Assembly (NCBI GenBank): GCA_037138475.1
Contig: JBAXII010000005.1
Location: 1 to 64,000 of the forward strand
Origin: JAGOLU01 sp037138475
GTDB taxonomy: Bacteria > Patescibacteriota > Microgenomatia > UBA1406 > GWC2-37-13
Reading direction: 5' to 3'
DNA length: 64,000 nt
The notes beneath the pieces are model-generated. The model worked only from the letters and a program-made list of their open reading frames with translations. It did not search any database and was not told where the DNA came from. Below, in pieces: positions 1 through 8,722 of the stretch. Position 1 is the stretch's first letter; every line of letters starts with the position of its first letter. The translations under genes were made by a program, and so were the position numbers.

Positions 1-405
1 GCCGTTATTACAATCCATATCTAGATTCTAGCATGAGAATGCTGGTCTAGAGCCTGAATAATTGATAATGGAGAATGGAGAATTGAAAACTCACCTTAGT
101 AAATACTGCAAATGTCGACGTATGTCATTGCGAGGAGGAGCACTTTTAGCGACGACGTGGCAATCTAGCCTCCCTCCAGAGGCGCCGTGCCCGCAATGCT
201 ACGCATAAGCGTGGCAGGCGAGGGGCAGGCGCAATGACATGCCGCACAAGTTGAGTTGAGATTTGATTGCAGCTAGAAAGATGACTTGGTTTGTATGTTA
301 TGATTTTAGAAATTTGAAGGTTATTTGGTCCGCCGAATCGGTGGATTGCGAATTTGGAATTTAGAGCTTGTTTGGATTTAGAAATTTAAAATTAGATATT
401 CGTAA
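1..405. other. repeat-bearing intergenic region upstream (3' side) of recR
   Basis: I see no gene here. The stretch holds a nested inverted-repeat element (123-239, listed separately), one copy of the GCAATGCTACGCATAAGCG dispersed repeat at about 190-220, and AT-rich low-complexity sequence around 290-400. A TCCGCCGAATCGG-type palindrome, common between genes in this window, lies near 330. Confidence 0.7.
123..239. repeat. inverted-repeat element, family 1 copy 1
   Basis: The element starts TGTCATTGCGAGGAG and ends with the reverse complement CGCAATGACA. An inner GACGTGGCAATCT matches the second copy at 21721-21832. In this copy the centre is occupied by a different dispersed repeat (GCAATGCTACGCATAAGCG). 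It has no coding capacity and resembles palindromic or MITE-like intergenic repeats known from several bacterial groups. Mobility is inferred, not shown. Confidence 0.7.
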
Positions 406-1026
406 TTACATTTGATTCCTTCCCTCCATCGCTTTTTTGAGCGTCACATAGTCGGCGTACTCGACATTGCCTCCCATCGGGAGCCCGTAGCCGAGACGGG
501 ATACCTTTACTTCCTCCCCTTTTGAGTTGCGCACCTCTGATACGTGATCGCGGATGTACATAGCTGTGGCTTCGCCTTCCATATCGGGATTGGTAGCGAT
601 GACGATCTCAGAGACTGGCTCATCCTTTAGTCTGATGATAAGCTGATCGATCGTGAGCTGGTCAGGGCTCACTCGATTGAGTGGATCGATCTTGCCATGG
701 AGCACATGATATAAACCTTGGTAAATACCGCCGGTTTCAAATGAGATGATGTCCAGCACCGACTCTACGACCGTGATCACCTGCTGATCACGCTTTGGGT
801 CGTCACATATCGCGCAGACCTCGCCCCCTTCACACAGATTTTGACAACGCTTGCAGCGCTTGGTCATGGACTTTAGGTCCGCGATCACCTGTCCAAATGC
901 GCGCAAGTCCTCCTCGGGGAGTCTGAGAAAAAAGAACGCGAGTCGATTGGCAGTTTTTTCACCGATGCCAGGAAGTCGCTGGAGAAAGAGTGAGATTTTT
1001 TGAAGCGAGAGCGGGAGTTGAGCCAT
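406..1026 (-). CDS. recR: recombination mediator protein RecR
   Basis: RecR works with RecF and RecO to load RecA on gapped DNA. The 206-residue product has the family layout: an N-terminal helix-hairpin-helix (LPGIGEKTANRLAF), a four-Cys zinc finger (CKRCQNLC then CAIC), a Toprim domain starting near VITVVES, and a C-terminal segment with GYGLPMGGNVEYAD. An earlier in-frame start exists at 1044, but ATG 1026 (MAQLPLS) matches the family N-terminus. It also has a TAGAAT hexamer (1035-1040, minus strand) 8 bases upstream, which suggests a leaderless transcript. No dnaX or recO lies beside it. The assignment is firm. Confidence 0.97.
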   Translation of the reverse strand: MAQLPLSLQKISLFLQRLPGIGEKTANRLAFFFLRLPEEDLRAFGQVIADLKSMTKRCKRCQNLCEGGEVCAICDDPKRDQQVITVVESVLDIISFETGGIYQGLYHVLHGKIDPLNRVSPDQLTIDQLIIRLKDEPVSEIVIATNPDMEGEATAMYIRDHVSEVRNSKGEEVKVSRLGYGLPMGGNVEYADYVTLKKAMEGRNQM

Positions 1027-1089
1027 AGCTGTCCATTCTAACACGTTCGTATCCTCAGTCAGCTTGCAAAATGTATAGCCGTCAGTACA

Positions 1090-1854
1090 ATGACCTCATT
1101 ACCTATTTTATCTAATCGCATGAAGCCAGTATTTACAGTCGTACTCGTTGCACTCCTCGCGCTCAGTGCATACAAGTACTTTCAAAAACCAGTAGTCGAA
1201 AAGGTGCCAGAACCAGCAGGTCTCATGGTAAAAAAGCCTACCGCCCAAGTCGAATCGGCTATGAAGGTGCCAGAGGGTGCCATAACGTATACAGTTGATC
1301 CTAGCACCTCCAAAATCGAGTGGAGTAGTGAGAAAAAGCTCATCGTAGACTGGAAACACAACGGCACAGTAGCCATCAAATCAGGCGAGTTATACAAAGT
1401 GATAGATCCTATCAAAGGAGACTCGGTGATGGGCAAAGTAGTGATAGATATGGACTCGATAGTAGCTCTCGATAATCTTGCAAATGCTAAGTTGATCGGT
1501 CATCTCAAGTCACCGGACTTCTTTGATGTGGCAACCTATCCAACCGCAACTCTAGAGTTTACTGCCGTACCTGATACCCCAACTGAGGTCACCGACAAAA
1601 CAGGTGCAACGTATACAGCCACTGGTATGTTAACCGTAAGAGGCAAAACGAATCCCATAACCTTTACAGTCACCTCAGAAGAGACACCAGAGGGGATGGT
1701 CACGGGCACTACCGACCTTGTAATCGACAGGTCAAAGTTTGATATCAAATTTGGATCACAATCGTTCTTTAGCTTGGATGAGCTGAAGAAAAATCTGATA
1801 CCGGATGAAGTACCTCTCAAGATCACTCTAAGTGCGAAGAAGGTAAGTATGTAA
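1090..1854 (+). CDS. membrane-anchored YceI-like lipocalin-fold protein
   Basis: This is a 254-residue protein with an N-terminal hydrophobic segment (about residues 14-30) that should anchor or export it, followed by a YceI-type domain. Family hallmarks are visible: the LKSPDFFDVATYPTATLEF stretch, a GMLTVRGKTNPITF stretch, and DRSKFDIKFGS near the end. YceI proteins form a lipocalin-like barrel that binds isoprenoid-type lipids in the periplasm, and the physiological ligand is usually unknown. ATG 1120 (MKPVFTV) is an alternative start that would put the membrane segment at the very N-terminus. A 16-bp tandem repeat begins across its stop codon. Confidence 0.85.
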   Translation: MTSLPILSNRMKPVFTVVLVALLALSAYKYFQKPVVEKVPEPAGLMVKKPTAQVESAMKVPEGAITYTVDPSTSKIEWSSEKKLIVDWKHNGTVAIKSGELYKVIDPIKGDSVMGKVVIDMDSIVALDNLANAKLIGHLKSPDFFDVATYPTATLEFTAVPDTPTEVTDKTGATYTATGMLTVRGKTNPITFTVTSEETPEGMVTGTTDLVIDRSKFDIKFGSQSFFSLDELKKNLIPDEVPLKITLSAKKVSM

Positions 1855-1942
1855 GTAGGACAGTATGTAAGTAGCACAGTATGTAAGTAGAGCAGTATGG
1901 AAGTAGAACAGTATGGAAGTAGAACAGTATGTAAATAGTGAG
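1847..1942 (+). repeat. 16-bp tandem repeat, six units
   Basis: Six consecutive 16-bp units of the form GTATGTAAGTAGNACA run from 1847 to 1942. The last unit is degenerate. The array starts inside the final codons of the YceI-like gene, whose TAA stop (1852-1854) is supplied by the first repeat unit. Every unit carries an in-frame or near-frame stop, so it is not coding. Confidence 0.9.
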
Positions 1943-1950
1943 TCAGTGAG

Positions 1951-1980
1951 GGCCTGGTCCCGACAAGTCGGGACCAGGCC
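1951..1980. terminator. perfect 14-bp hairpin between convergent genes
   Basis: GGCCTGGTCCCGAC pairs perfectly with GTCGGGACCAGGCC across a 2-base loop. It sits between the convergent YceI-like gene and RNase J. No clear T-run follows on either strand, so it could act as a bidirectional terminator or an RNA-stabilising hairpin. Confidence 0.6.
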
Positions 1981-2069
1981 TATTCGTTCAACGTTCTTCG
2001 CCCCAAAGGGGCCCCTTCGGAGCTATGCGCTCTTAGCTCTTAGCTATAAGCTCTTAGCTTTGCTCTGAT

Positions 2070-3761
2070 TTACGTCACAATAACCTCGGCGATGATGAGC
2101 GGTCGACGCCCGGTCTCATTCATAAAGAACTTCTCGAGCGTCTTGATCACCTCTTTTTTGATGCTCGCGACTTCCATACTTGCCTCGCGTGGTCCCACTG
2201 CTGCAAGTTTTTGAGTGAGTGCATCACGGACCATGCCTGATGCATGTGAGAGGAGCTTACCTTCGGTTTGTTCATAGACGAATCCTCGTGAGATGATTCG
2301 CGGATCTTCGACCTTGCGCGTACTTCCATCAATCTGGAGTAAGGTCAAGACGATACCCTCTGCGGCGAGTGTTTGACGATCTCGAAGGACTTCACTCCCT
2401 ACGTCACCGACTCCATATGCATCAACATAGATCGAGTCAGTCTCAAGCACGGCTGAGCGAGAGGCTTTGCCACCAGGTTCAAACGTGATAGTCTCGCCCT
2501 CGTTGAGCAAGAATACGTTTTCTTTTTTGTGTCCGAGATCCATACAAAGCTTTTGATACTGCTGATGGTGGCGTATGGTGGAGCCGATAGGCACCGCATA
2601 GCGAGGCTTCGTAAATCGAAGGAGTAATTTCAAATCATCGATATTGCCGTGTCCTGACGCATGGATCTGCTCCGATGTATCGGAGTAGATGATCTCAGCA
2701 CCGCGGAGTGAAAGCTGCTCGATCATCCCATACACCACCTCTTCATTTCCAGGAATAGGATCTGAGGAAAAGAATACCTTATCGCCCGGGAGCACCTTTA
2801 CCGTCTTGTGCTCGTTCTGTGCGATACGAGAGATCGCCGAACCATCCTGTCCTTGGCTCCCAGTCGCGATGATACACACCTTGTTTGGAGGAAGTCGCAT
2901 GGCTTCGTGTTCATCACCTAGTAGCTTTTCAGGAACGGGGAGATATCCAATCTCTGCAGCGGCTGCAGTATTTTTACTCATACTGCGTCCGAGGAATATC
3001 ACCTTGCGGTTGAACTTTATGGCTGCCTCTACACACTGACGTATACGAGAAATATTTGACGCAAAGGTAGTCATAAGAAACTTCCCCTTGGTCTTGCGCA
3101 TCTCATCCTCAAATGAGCTTCCAATGACGCTCTCAGACAACGTGAGTCCCTCACGAAATGCGCCCAGCGCATCAGACATGAGACAGAGCACGCCATCGTG
3201 GCCCGCTTTACACATTTCGTAAAAGTCTGGTGGCGCATCATACGGAGGTGTCAGATCCATCTTGAAGTCCTGACCATGGTAGATGGTCCCGAGTGGGGTA
3301 TAGATGATGATATGGTGAGTATCGGGGATCGAGTGAGCTGTCTGGATGAACTTTATGCGGAATCCACCAAAGGTATACTCTTGGTTCAGATTCACGACAG
3401 TCAGATCTGGCTTGATCTCACGCTCTGCGAGCTTGTTTTCGATAAACATCGCGGTGAGCTTGCCCGTGTACATGGGAGGCTTGCCGAGTGCCTCGTAGTG
3501 GTAGGGGAGTGCTCCGATATGGTCCTCATGACCATGGGTCAGCAGGAGCGCGCGAATCTTGTCTTTCTTATCAAGGAGATAGCGGATATCAGGGATCAGC
3601 AGATCTACGCCAAGCTCTGTAGCAGAGGGAAAGCCGATACCACAGTCGACGATCAGGATATCCTTGAGCTGATCATTTTCGTACAACTCATACAGATACA
3701 TATTTTTGGTAACGCCGATGATCCCGCCAAGCGGGACAAAACGAACTTTAAATGGATTCAT
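2070..3761 (-). CDS. rnj: ribonuclease J (metallo-beta-lactamase / beta-CASP)
   Basis: RNase J is the 5'-3' exonuclease and endonuclease that replaces RNase E in many bacteria. The 563-residue protein carries the metallo-beta-lactamase signature HGHEDHIG near residue 75, downstream metal ligands (HSIPDTHH, GQDFKMD), the beta-CASP region with SDAL and ATGSQGQ, the HASGHG motif, and a C-terminal RNase J domain ending in AEVIVT. ATG 3761 (MNPFKVRF) is preferred over the upstream in-frame codon at 3791, which lies in AT-rich sequence. No partner subunit is nearby. It stands alone, convergent with the YceI-like gene. Confidence 0.96.
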   Translation of the reverse strand: MNPFKVRFVPLGGIIGVTKNMYLYELYENDQLKDILIVDCGIGFPSATELGVDLLIPDIRYLLDKKDKIRALLLTHGHEDHIGALPYHYEALGKPPMYTGKLTAMFIENKLAEREIKPDLTVVNLNQEYTFGGFRIKFIQTAHSIPDTHHIIIYTPLGTIYHGQDFKMDLTPPYDAPPDFYEMCKAGHDGVLCLMSDALGAFREGLTLSESVIGSSFEDEMRKTKGKFLMTTFASNISRIRQCVEAAIKFNRKVIFLGRSMSKNTAAAAEIGYLPVPEKLLGDEHEAMRLPPNKVCIIATGSQGQDGSAISRIAQNEHKTVKVLPGDKVFFSSDPIPGNEEVVYGMIEQLSLRGAEIIYSDTSEQIHASGHGNIDDLKLLLRFTKPRYAVPIGSTIRHHQQYQKLCMDLGHKKENVFLLNEGETITFEPGGKASRSAVLETDSIYVDAYGVGDVGSEVLRDRQTLAAEGIVLTLLQIDGSTRKVEDPRIISRGFVYEQTEGKLLSHASGMVRDALTQKLAAVGPREASMEVASIKKEVIKTLEKFFMNETGRRPLIIAEVIVT

Positions 3762-4122
3762 AAAAAAATAAAATAAACTACTAACAATCACTCAATAACG
3801 TGAGTGAAAAAAATTCAAAATGTAAACATAACTATCATCCTCAGACTGAATCCCTGCCTCCCGCTTAGCGTGATAAATTCGCAGGGATGACAACTTGCTT
3901 TTGAGTCCTCATTTCCTGGTAAACTCTTCTAAAAATCTAAGTCGTAAAGATCCTTCACTTTGTTCAGGATGACGTGTGTGTCATCTTGCCTGCCCCTGCC
4001 CGCAATGCTACGCATAAGCGTTGCAGGCGCGGCGCCAAATCGGCGGGAGTGAAGCGAAAGATCTTTAAAATTGCACTATTTCTTTGTATCTCTATTTCCC
4101 TATTACTTTATTTCCTATTTCC
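3762..4122. other. intergenic region with dispersed repeats
   Basis: No gene seen. It holds one 46-bp copy of the dispersed repeat GCAATGCTACGCATAAGCG (3991-4036), an AT-rich tract with repeated CTATTTCCCTATTT-type sequence (about 4080-4135), and a GGATGACA-containing fragment (about 3885) of a repeat that recurs in many gaps of this window. Confidence 0.7.
3991..4036 (+). repeat. 46-bp dispersed repeat, family 2
   Basis: These 46 bases are repeated in reverse orientation, perfectly, at 18305-18350 and with one change or so at 37994-38038. A shorter relative lies at about 190-220. The core is GCAATGCTACGCATAAGCG. All copies are intergenic. Confidence 0.9.
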
Positions 4123-4707
4123 CTATTTCTTCTTGTATGGACACTCCATATCAAACGTGATTCGAGGTGTTTTGTTATTCACTGTATCCCGATCTATATC
4201 GTATCCGTGATGCATATATACCTGGACTACTCCGCCGATCAGTATATCGTTCCAATCATACCCTAAACGCGTGACCATGTCTCGCACCTGAGCCTCGCTC
4301 TCACCCTCGACTTCGATAAAGGTGGGGATCCATGGCCAGGTATCGATCATCACCTGTCCGCCGTCAGGATACTCCCATACTTCACGCCGTGTCTCCTGAT
4401 ACGACTTTTGTACACAACCTAGCTGGGATACAAACTCATTTGCTCCCTCTAGACTATCCACATGGAGCTCGATCTCACGGGTACCATCGATCGTGGTCCC
4501 ATGAGATTTATAGGTAAGTGTCACCTCTCCAGCCTCATCGCGCACTCGAATAAATCCCTTTTGGGTCGGTGCGGAGGTGGGGAGGTGATACACAAAGCGA
4601 CGGTAGTTCGCTTCAGACTTCGTACAGATGGCTCCCGTAGACGCCAATCGTCGACGTATCTCTACGGGATCGATCTGAACTATTTTTACTTCGTATTCGA
4701 TATGCAT
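4123..4707 (-). CDS. CYTH-domain protein (CyaB / thiamine-triphosphatase-like)
   Basis: CYTH enzymes bind organic polyphosphates in a tunnel of charged beta strands (class IV adenylate cyclase, triphosphatases). The 194-residue protein begins with the family's ExExK signature (E4, E6, K8 in HIEYEVKI). It also has the later strand motifs GFIRVRDE, LTYKSH, and IEVEGESE, which typically supply basic and acidic tunnel residues. The substrate cannot be told from sequence, and inorganic tripolyphosphate is a common substrate for stand-alone bacterial members. It is divergent from the DUF59 gene. The C-terminal 30 residues extend past the usual domain. Confidence 0.85.
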   Translation of the reverse strand: MHIEYEVKIVQIDPVEIRRRLASTGAICTKSEANYRRFVYHLPTSAPTQKGFIRVRDEAGEVTLTYKSHGTTIDGTREIELHVDSLEGANEFVSQLGCVQKSYQETRREVWEYPDGGQVMIDTWPWIPTFIEVEGESEAQVRDMVTRLGYDWNDILIGGVVQVYMHHGYDIDRDTVNNKTPRITFDMECPYKKK

Positions 4708-4788
4708 GAGACTTTGAGACTTAAATAAGTTTTGCTCGTAAGTGAGTATAGCAGTTCGTCAGCGAAGTAGAGATAGTATATCATATGT

Positions 4789-4794
4789 TACACT
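4789..4794 (+). promoter_or_regulatory. -10 element of the DUF59/MFS pair
   Basis: TACACT ends 7 bases before ATG 4802, which would place the transcript start at or next to the ATG. This matches the leaderless pattern seen at many genes in this window. Confidence 0.5.
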
Positions 4795-4801
4795 CTTTGT
4801 C

Positions 4802-5110
4802 ATGCTACATACGTCAAATGAGGTGAGAACATGTCTCAAATCAGTCATCGATCCCGAGCTGGCGATATCGATAGTTGACCTGGGACTTATCTATGATATA
4901 CAGTTCCCCACAGATGAAAAGGTGCAAATCGTCATGACCCTCACCTCCCTAGGTTGTCCACTCTTTGGCACGATACATGATGATATGGTCCGCGCCCTCA
5001 AACTACTCGAGTACACTGCGGATCAGATCGATATCGAGCTTGTTTGGGATCCTCCATGGAACCAGTCGATGATGAGCGAGGAGGCAAAGGCTGAGTTGGG
5101 GATAGAGTGA
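4802..5110 (+). CDS. DUF59 / MIP18-family Fe-S assembly-like protein
   Basis: This 102-residue protein is a single DUF59 domain. DUF59 proteins (SufT, PaaD, MIP18 relatives) act in Fe-S cluster maturation or as accessory factors. Visible signatures are the VIDPELAISIVDLGLIYDI stretch and TLTSLGCPL, with the conserved Cys, and WDPPWN near the C-terminus. The ORF can be extended upstream to 4742, but ATG 4802 matches the family length and is preceded by a TACACT hexamer. Its stop overlaps the start of the MFS gene (TGATG), so the two are probably cotranscribed. No suf or isc genes are visible in the window. Confidence 0.88.
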   Translation: MLHTSNEVRTCLKSVIDPELAISIVDLGLIYDIQFPTDEKVQIVMTLTSLGCPLFGTIHDDMVRALKLLEYTADQIDIELVWDPPWNQSMMSEEAKAELGIE

Positions 5111-6345
5111 TGGAGTATACTTTCCACTCCATGTCTCGCTTCATCGCACTCCGCTATCGTGACTTTCGCCTCCTGTGGATCGGGAGCTTTATCTCATGGA
5201 CAGGCAGTGAGATGTCCACAATTGCACTCACCTGGATGCTGTATCAGATGACGGGCTCCGCACTCGCGCTCGGTACCCTCGGGCTCATGCGCGCTATCCC
5301 GATGATCGTATTCTCACTTATCGGTGGAGGGATCGCAGATCGCTTCGATCGAAAAGGGATCATTTTAAGTGCGCAGATTATACTTTCGCTCCTCTCAAGC
5401 ATACTCCTCGTGGCTGCACTCAGTGGTGCTCTACGTCCATGGATGATCTACCTGACTGTATTTATCGAGTACACTGTCAGTGCCTTTGGGAGGCCCGCAC
5501 GTCAGTCGCTCCTCCCACATCTCGTCGAGAAGCAGCACTTCGGACATGCAGTGCAGCTCTCATCTACTATGTGGCAGTCCACCGTACTTTTGGGCCCGGC
5601 ACTTGGCGGCCTCCTCATGTCTTTTGTGGGACCCCTCCCCATCCTTTTTATTGATTTACTCAGCTTCATCCCCTTCATCATTTGTATCGTCATGATGCGC
5701 ACTCCACCTCCTCCAGTCCAGGTACATGATCAAAGTGGGATCCAGTCTTTGATCAGCGGGATGCGGTTTGTGCTCGGGAAGCGGCTCATCTTTGGCACGA
5801 TGATATTGGATTTTTTTGTATCATTTTTTGCGATGGCAAAGTCTCTCTTTCCGCTTTATGCGGATCAGATACTCCACGTTGGAGCAACAGGGCTCGGTTT
5901 TCTGCACTCTGCTACTGCGGCAGGAGCTATCCTCGCTGGTATCGTCGTGAACCCTGCATGGTATGAGCATCGACAGGGGAAGGTGCTCATATGGAGTGTC
6001 GGCTGCGTAGGAGTCGCTACGATGCTTTTCGCCTACACATCGACTCTTTGGGTGTCATGTGCGACTTTGGCCCTCTTGGGCGCGGCGGATTTTGTCAGCA
6101 TGAACATCCGGATGCTCGTCAGGCAAATAAATACTCCTGATCATCTGATGGGACGCGTGTCGGGGATACATGTGATCTTTTCAGGAGGTGGACCGACGCT
6201 CGGAGAGATGGAGGCGGGACTGTTGGCGACACTTTTGGGGGTGCAGCACTCGGTGTTTGCGGGTGGGCTCCTTGCTGTACTCTCTGCACTCGTGATCGCT
6301 CGACTCGTGCCTGAGATCGGGAGGTATAGACTGGGGAAAGCGTGA
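5110..6345 (+). CDS. MFS transporter, EntS/MFS_3-like exporter
   Basis: The protein has about 411 residues and the twelve hydrophobic segments expected of a major facilitator exporter. The first loop holds the MFS motif-A-like GGGIADRFDRKG (near residue 75), and the N-terminus FRLLWIGSFISWTG is typical of the enterobactin-exporter/macrolide-efflux branch. The substrate is unknown. The start overlaps the stop of the DUF59 gene by one base. GTG at 5107 is a less likely start. The gene ends only 7 bases from the stop of the convergent surface-protein gene, so a terminator must be shared or absent. Confidence 0.88.
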   Translation: MEYTFHSMSRFIALRYRDFRLLWIGSFISWTGSEMSTIALTWMLYQMTGSALALGTLGLMRAIPMIVFSLIGGGIADRFDRKGIILSAQIILSLLSSILLVAALSGALRPWMIYLTVFIEYTVSAFGRPARQSLLPHLVEKQHFGHAVQLSSTMWQSTVLLGPALGGLLMSFVGPLPILFIDLLSFIPFIICIVMMRTPPPPVQVHDQSGIQSLISGMRFVLGKRLIFGTMILDFFVSFFAMAKSLFPLYADQILHVGATGLGFLHSATAAGAILAGIVVNPAWYEHRQGKVLIWSVGCVGVATMLFAYTSTLWVSCATLALLGAADFVSMNIRMLVRQINTPDHLMGRVSGIHVIFSGGGPTLGEMEAGLLATLLGVQHSVFAGGLLAVLSALVIARLVPEIGRYRLGKA

Positions 6346-6352
6346 GCTCATG

Positions 6353-8530
6353 TCATTTGAGTGACTCTCTGACTTCGATCCAGGGGACAGTGCGATAGAC
6401 TGTGCAGTCAGTATGAAAGGCCACATCATTTATGTTTTCGGCACTGCCCTTGTATATGTCTTTGCAAGGTGTGCGACTGTAGTCGCACATAAACTCGCTA
6501 TCATCTTGTTTGTAATGCTCACAGGAAAAGAATCTCCTTTGAGATCGAGTCTGTGGATCGATGAGTTCGAGTCTGCGAAAGAGACTAACATCTCCACCTT
6601 GACTATAGAGGATATATCGGTCAGAATCTGAATACACAATCGTGCTTGATTCGAATACCTGATTTAGTTTGATAGAGGTTTCCTTTGCAGTGTAGGGATC
6701 AGTTAGAGGGAGATCAACTCGCTTCCAGGTATTACCCAAAGAGTCATTATTTCCAAAGAGGACAAAGTCAACCCCTCCTTCAATCTTGCAAAATCTGAAA
6801 AATGAATCAGTCCCAAGCTTTTCCTTTTGAGAGAGTTTCTGTACCACATCGTAGATCTGGGGATATGCACGTCGTGAAATGAATTCCTCCCCCAGTCGTG
6901 ATCTGACTAGTGGGGTAGGTGTTGGGGGCACCGGGGATCGGGCAGAGCTCCGGTAAACGAGCTCTTTTTGAGTCGGGTCAAAATAGGAGAGGTCCTTATC
7001 GCAAGTGACTCTCTTCACGCTTTTTACCTCTGAATCATCGACCTGCGCCATGACCTTTGGTATATCAAAAGCTACACGAGGATCAGATGCGGTGCTAGCT
7101 GGATTTATAGGTTCTAAGCCGTACATATCTTTGCCTCCCGTGAGTCGACGTCCCGACTCAAATGCGACGATATCGAGCGGAGACTCTGACAGCTGTATCT
7201 TGGCACCCGTGTGTATATTTTCAATAGTGTTGTCCTCACAAAGAGTATATCCATTGGTGGTCACAGTGGTTCCCAAGCAATCGATGGGGATAGGTTTTGC
7301 TTTTTTTGTCACAGTATCTAATTCATAGATTGTATTTGATACAGAATCGTTGGATACATCTTCAAACACGCTAAAGTATATGTTCTTGCCGTTATATTTA
7401 TTCTTGAAGTTAATGGGTAAGAGCGAGATTGATTTTTTAGGCCATTCATAGTAATGATTGGCATCAGCCAAAAGAGGTGTATCAAGCGAAAAAATGGGGT
7501 GCCTCACTTTTGATCGAAAACTGTATTCAAATATCTTTGTCCCACGGGGAATGAGAAGCTTCATGGCGTCAGTGAGATCGCTTGTTATATACATATGTTC
7601 ATGTGTTTGATCATAAACGTGATCAGCTCCCCATCCGTCACCATAAATGTATCCAAGCTCTTCTTCATCAGGACTGTCTATGCGTGCGCGCGAAAGTGGA
7701 ATAAATCCTGCCTCTGCAGTAAAGCCTCCATTGTCCAGATATATTTCACGACGTGACTCATCAATTGCGACTATTTCTTGTGCATTTTGGAACCTCTGGT
7801 TCTGGTTCGTGTGATCATTTAGGATGATATCCTTCCCCTCCAAATTAACCATATGTATGTTCATATAGCAGTATTTTGGTTTTTCCGGACAAACCCTACC
7901 CTCAATAGAAGGAAATCCCTCCAGAAAAAATACATTTCCTGCACTGTCAAACCGAGCAGTAAATGACCAAAGGAGATCACTTGGACCAAATACAGCTTTG
8001 AATGACGCTGAAGACCAGGGAATATGGCTAATATCAGCTATCTCGATCGATTTGCTTGATACCCGTAAAAGACGTGTATGGTCTGGTGAAATAAGATATC
8101 TCAGTCCATCGACTGATGAGTTGGAATTAAGATATGGCAACTCATGATCCACCTTCGTATTCGTCAGAAAATCGATCTCAGTGAAGGTGGATGTTTTTGC
8201 GGTATGATCGTGATGGATATAGGAGAGATAGAGATCATCGTGCAGCACCGTGGGGTTTATGAGTGAGGGAGTGGGTGTCGGAGTGGGTGGAGGGTATGTG
8301 GGATAGGGTGTCATCGTGGGAGTACTGGTGGGTGTGGCAGTAGGAAACAGTCGTGCAATGGGTGATGTGACATCAGGCAACTGCAAGTAAGTATCATCGC
8401 GTGTGACGTACCACCCAGTCAATAGATAGGAGAGGTAGATGATCAGTAACCATAAGGCGATACGGATGAGCTGCTCACTCGGACGTACAGAGCGAGCAAA
8501 TATAGTTCGTATGGATGACATCAGCTTCAT
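6353..8530 (-). CDS. membrane-anchored surface protein, full-length paralogue A
   Basis: I do not recognise a named family. From ATG 8530 the product has about 725 residues. It has a single N-terminal membrane span (IALWLLIIYLSYLLTGW), then a Pro/Thr stalk with repeated TPTPTP units, then a large probably beta-rich extracellular region that may be a propeller (inference from repeated short strand motifs). The ORF could start further upstream (8572 or 8695), but the first residues there read through tRNA-derived sequence. The first 497 bp of the shared segment (8081-8577) are identical to the neighbour at 9673-10169. Residues around PIDCLGTTVT to FESGRRL are also conserved, while the roughly 790 bp between have diverged strongly. 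The domain after FESGRRL is missing from the neighbour. Confidence 0.75.
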   Translation of the reverse strand: MKLMSSIRTIFARSVRPSEQLIRIALWLLIIYLSYLLTGWYVTRDDTYLQLPDVTSPIARLFPTATPTSTPTMTPYPTYPPPTPTPTPSLINPTVLHDDLYLSYIHHDHTAKTSTFTEIDFLTNTKVDHELPYLNSNSSVDGLRYLISPDHTRLLRVSSKSIEIADISHIPWSSASFKAVFGPSDLLWSFTARFDSAGNVFFLEGFPSIEGRVCPEKPKYCYMNIHMVNLEGKDIILNDHTNQNQRFQNAQEIVAIDESRREIYLDNGGFTAEAGFIPLSRARIDSPDEEELGYIYGDGWGADHVYDQTHEHMYITSDLTDAMKLLIPRGTKIFEYSFRSKVRHPIFSLDTPLLADANHYYEWPKKSISLLPINFKNKYNGKNIYFSVFEDVSNDSVSNTIYELDTVTKKAKPIPIDCLGTTVTTNGYTLCEDNTIENIHTGAKIQLSESPLDIVAFESGRRLTGGKDMYGLEPINPASTASDPRVAFDIPKVMAQVDDSEVKSVKRVTCDKDLSYFDPTQKELVYRSSARSPVPPTPTPLVRSRLGEEFISRRAYPQIYDVVQKLSQKEKLGTDSFFRFCKIEGGVDFVLFGNNDSLGNTWKRVDLPLTDPYTAKETSIKLNQVFESSTIVYSDSDRYILYSQGGDVSLFRRLELIDPQTRSQRRFFSCEHYKQDDSEFMCDYSRTPCKDIYKGSAENINDVAFHTDCTVYRTVPWIEVRESLK

Positions 8531-8577
8531 ATAGAAGACAATATAGCGGAGTAAGTACGTGAATACAATCATGATGT
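8081..8577 (-). repeat. 497-bp direct repeat, copy A
   Basis: By base-to-base reading this stretch is identical to 9673-10169 (offset 1592). It encodes the N-terminal anchor, the stalk and the first part of the extracellular domain of paralogue A. Identity stops abruptly at both ends, 5' just upstream of the coding start. Confidence 0.92.
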
Positions 8578-8680
8578 GGATACAAATACAATACACATAT
8601 TTGAAATCATGTCGCTGTGGTACATTTGCTTTCAGCAGAAAGTAACACTGGGTCAGTCCGTAAAGGTCTGACGCCCAAAG

Positions 8681-8722
8681 GATGATAGAACACACGGTTC
8701 GGGACCGTGATGTCAGGGGTTC
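8681..8722 (+). pseudogene. tRNA-Pro 3'-part fragment
   Basis: These 42 bases match positions 10333-10374 of the intact tRNA-Pro with two mismatches, covering the D-stem 3' side, anticodon arm and T-arm 5' side. The acceptor 5' strand and the T-stem 3' strand are missing, so it cannot fold as a tRNA. The stop codon of paralogue B (TGA on the minus strand) falls inside it, marking a recombination junction. Confidence 0.88.
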
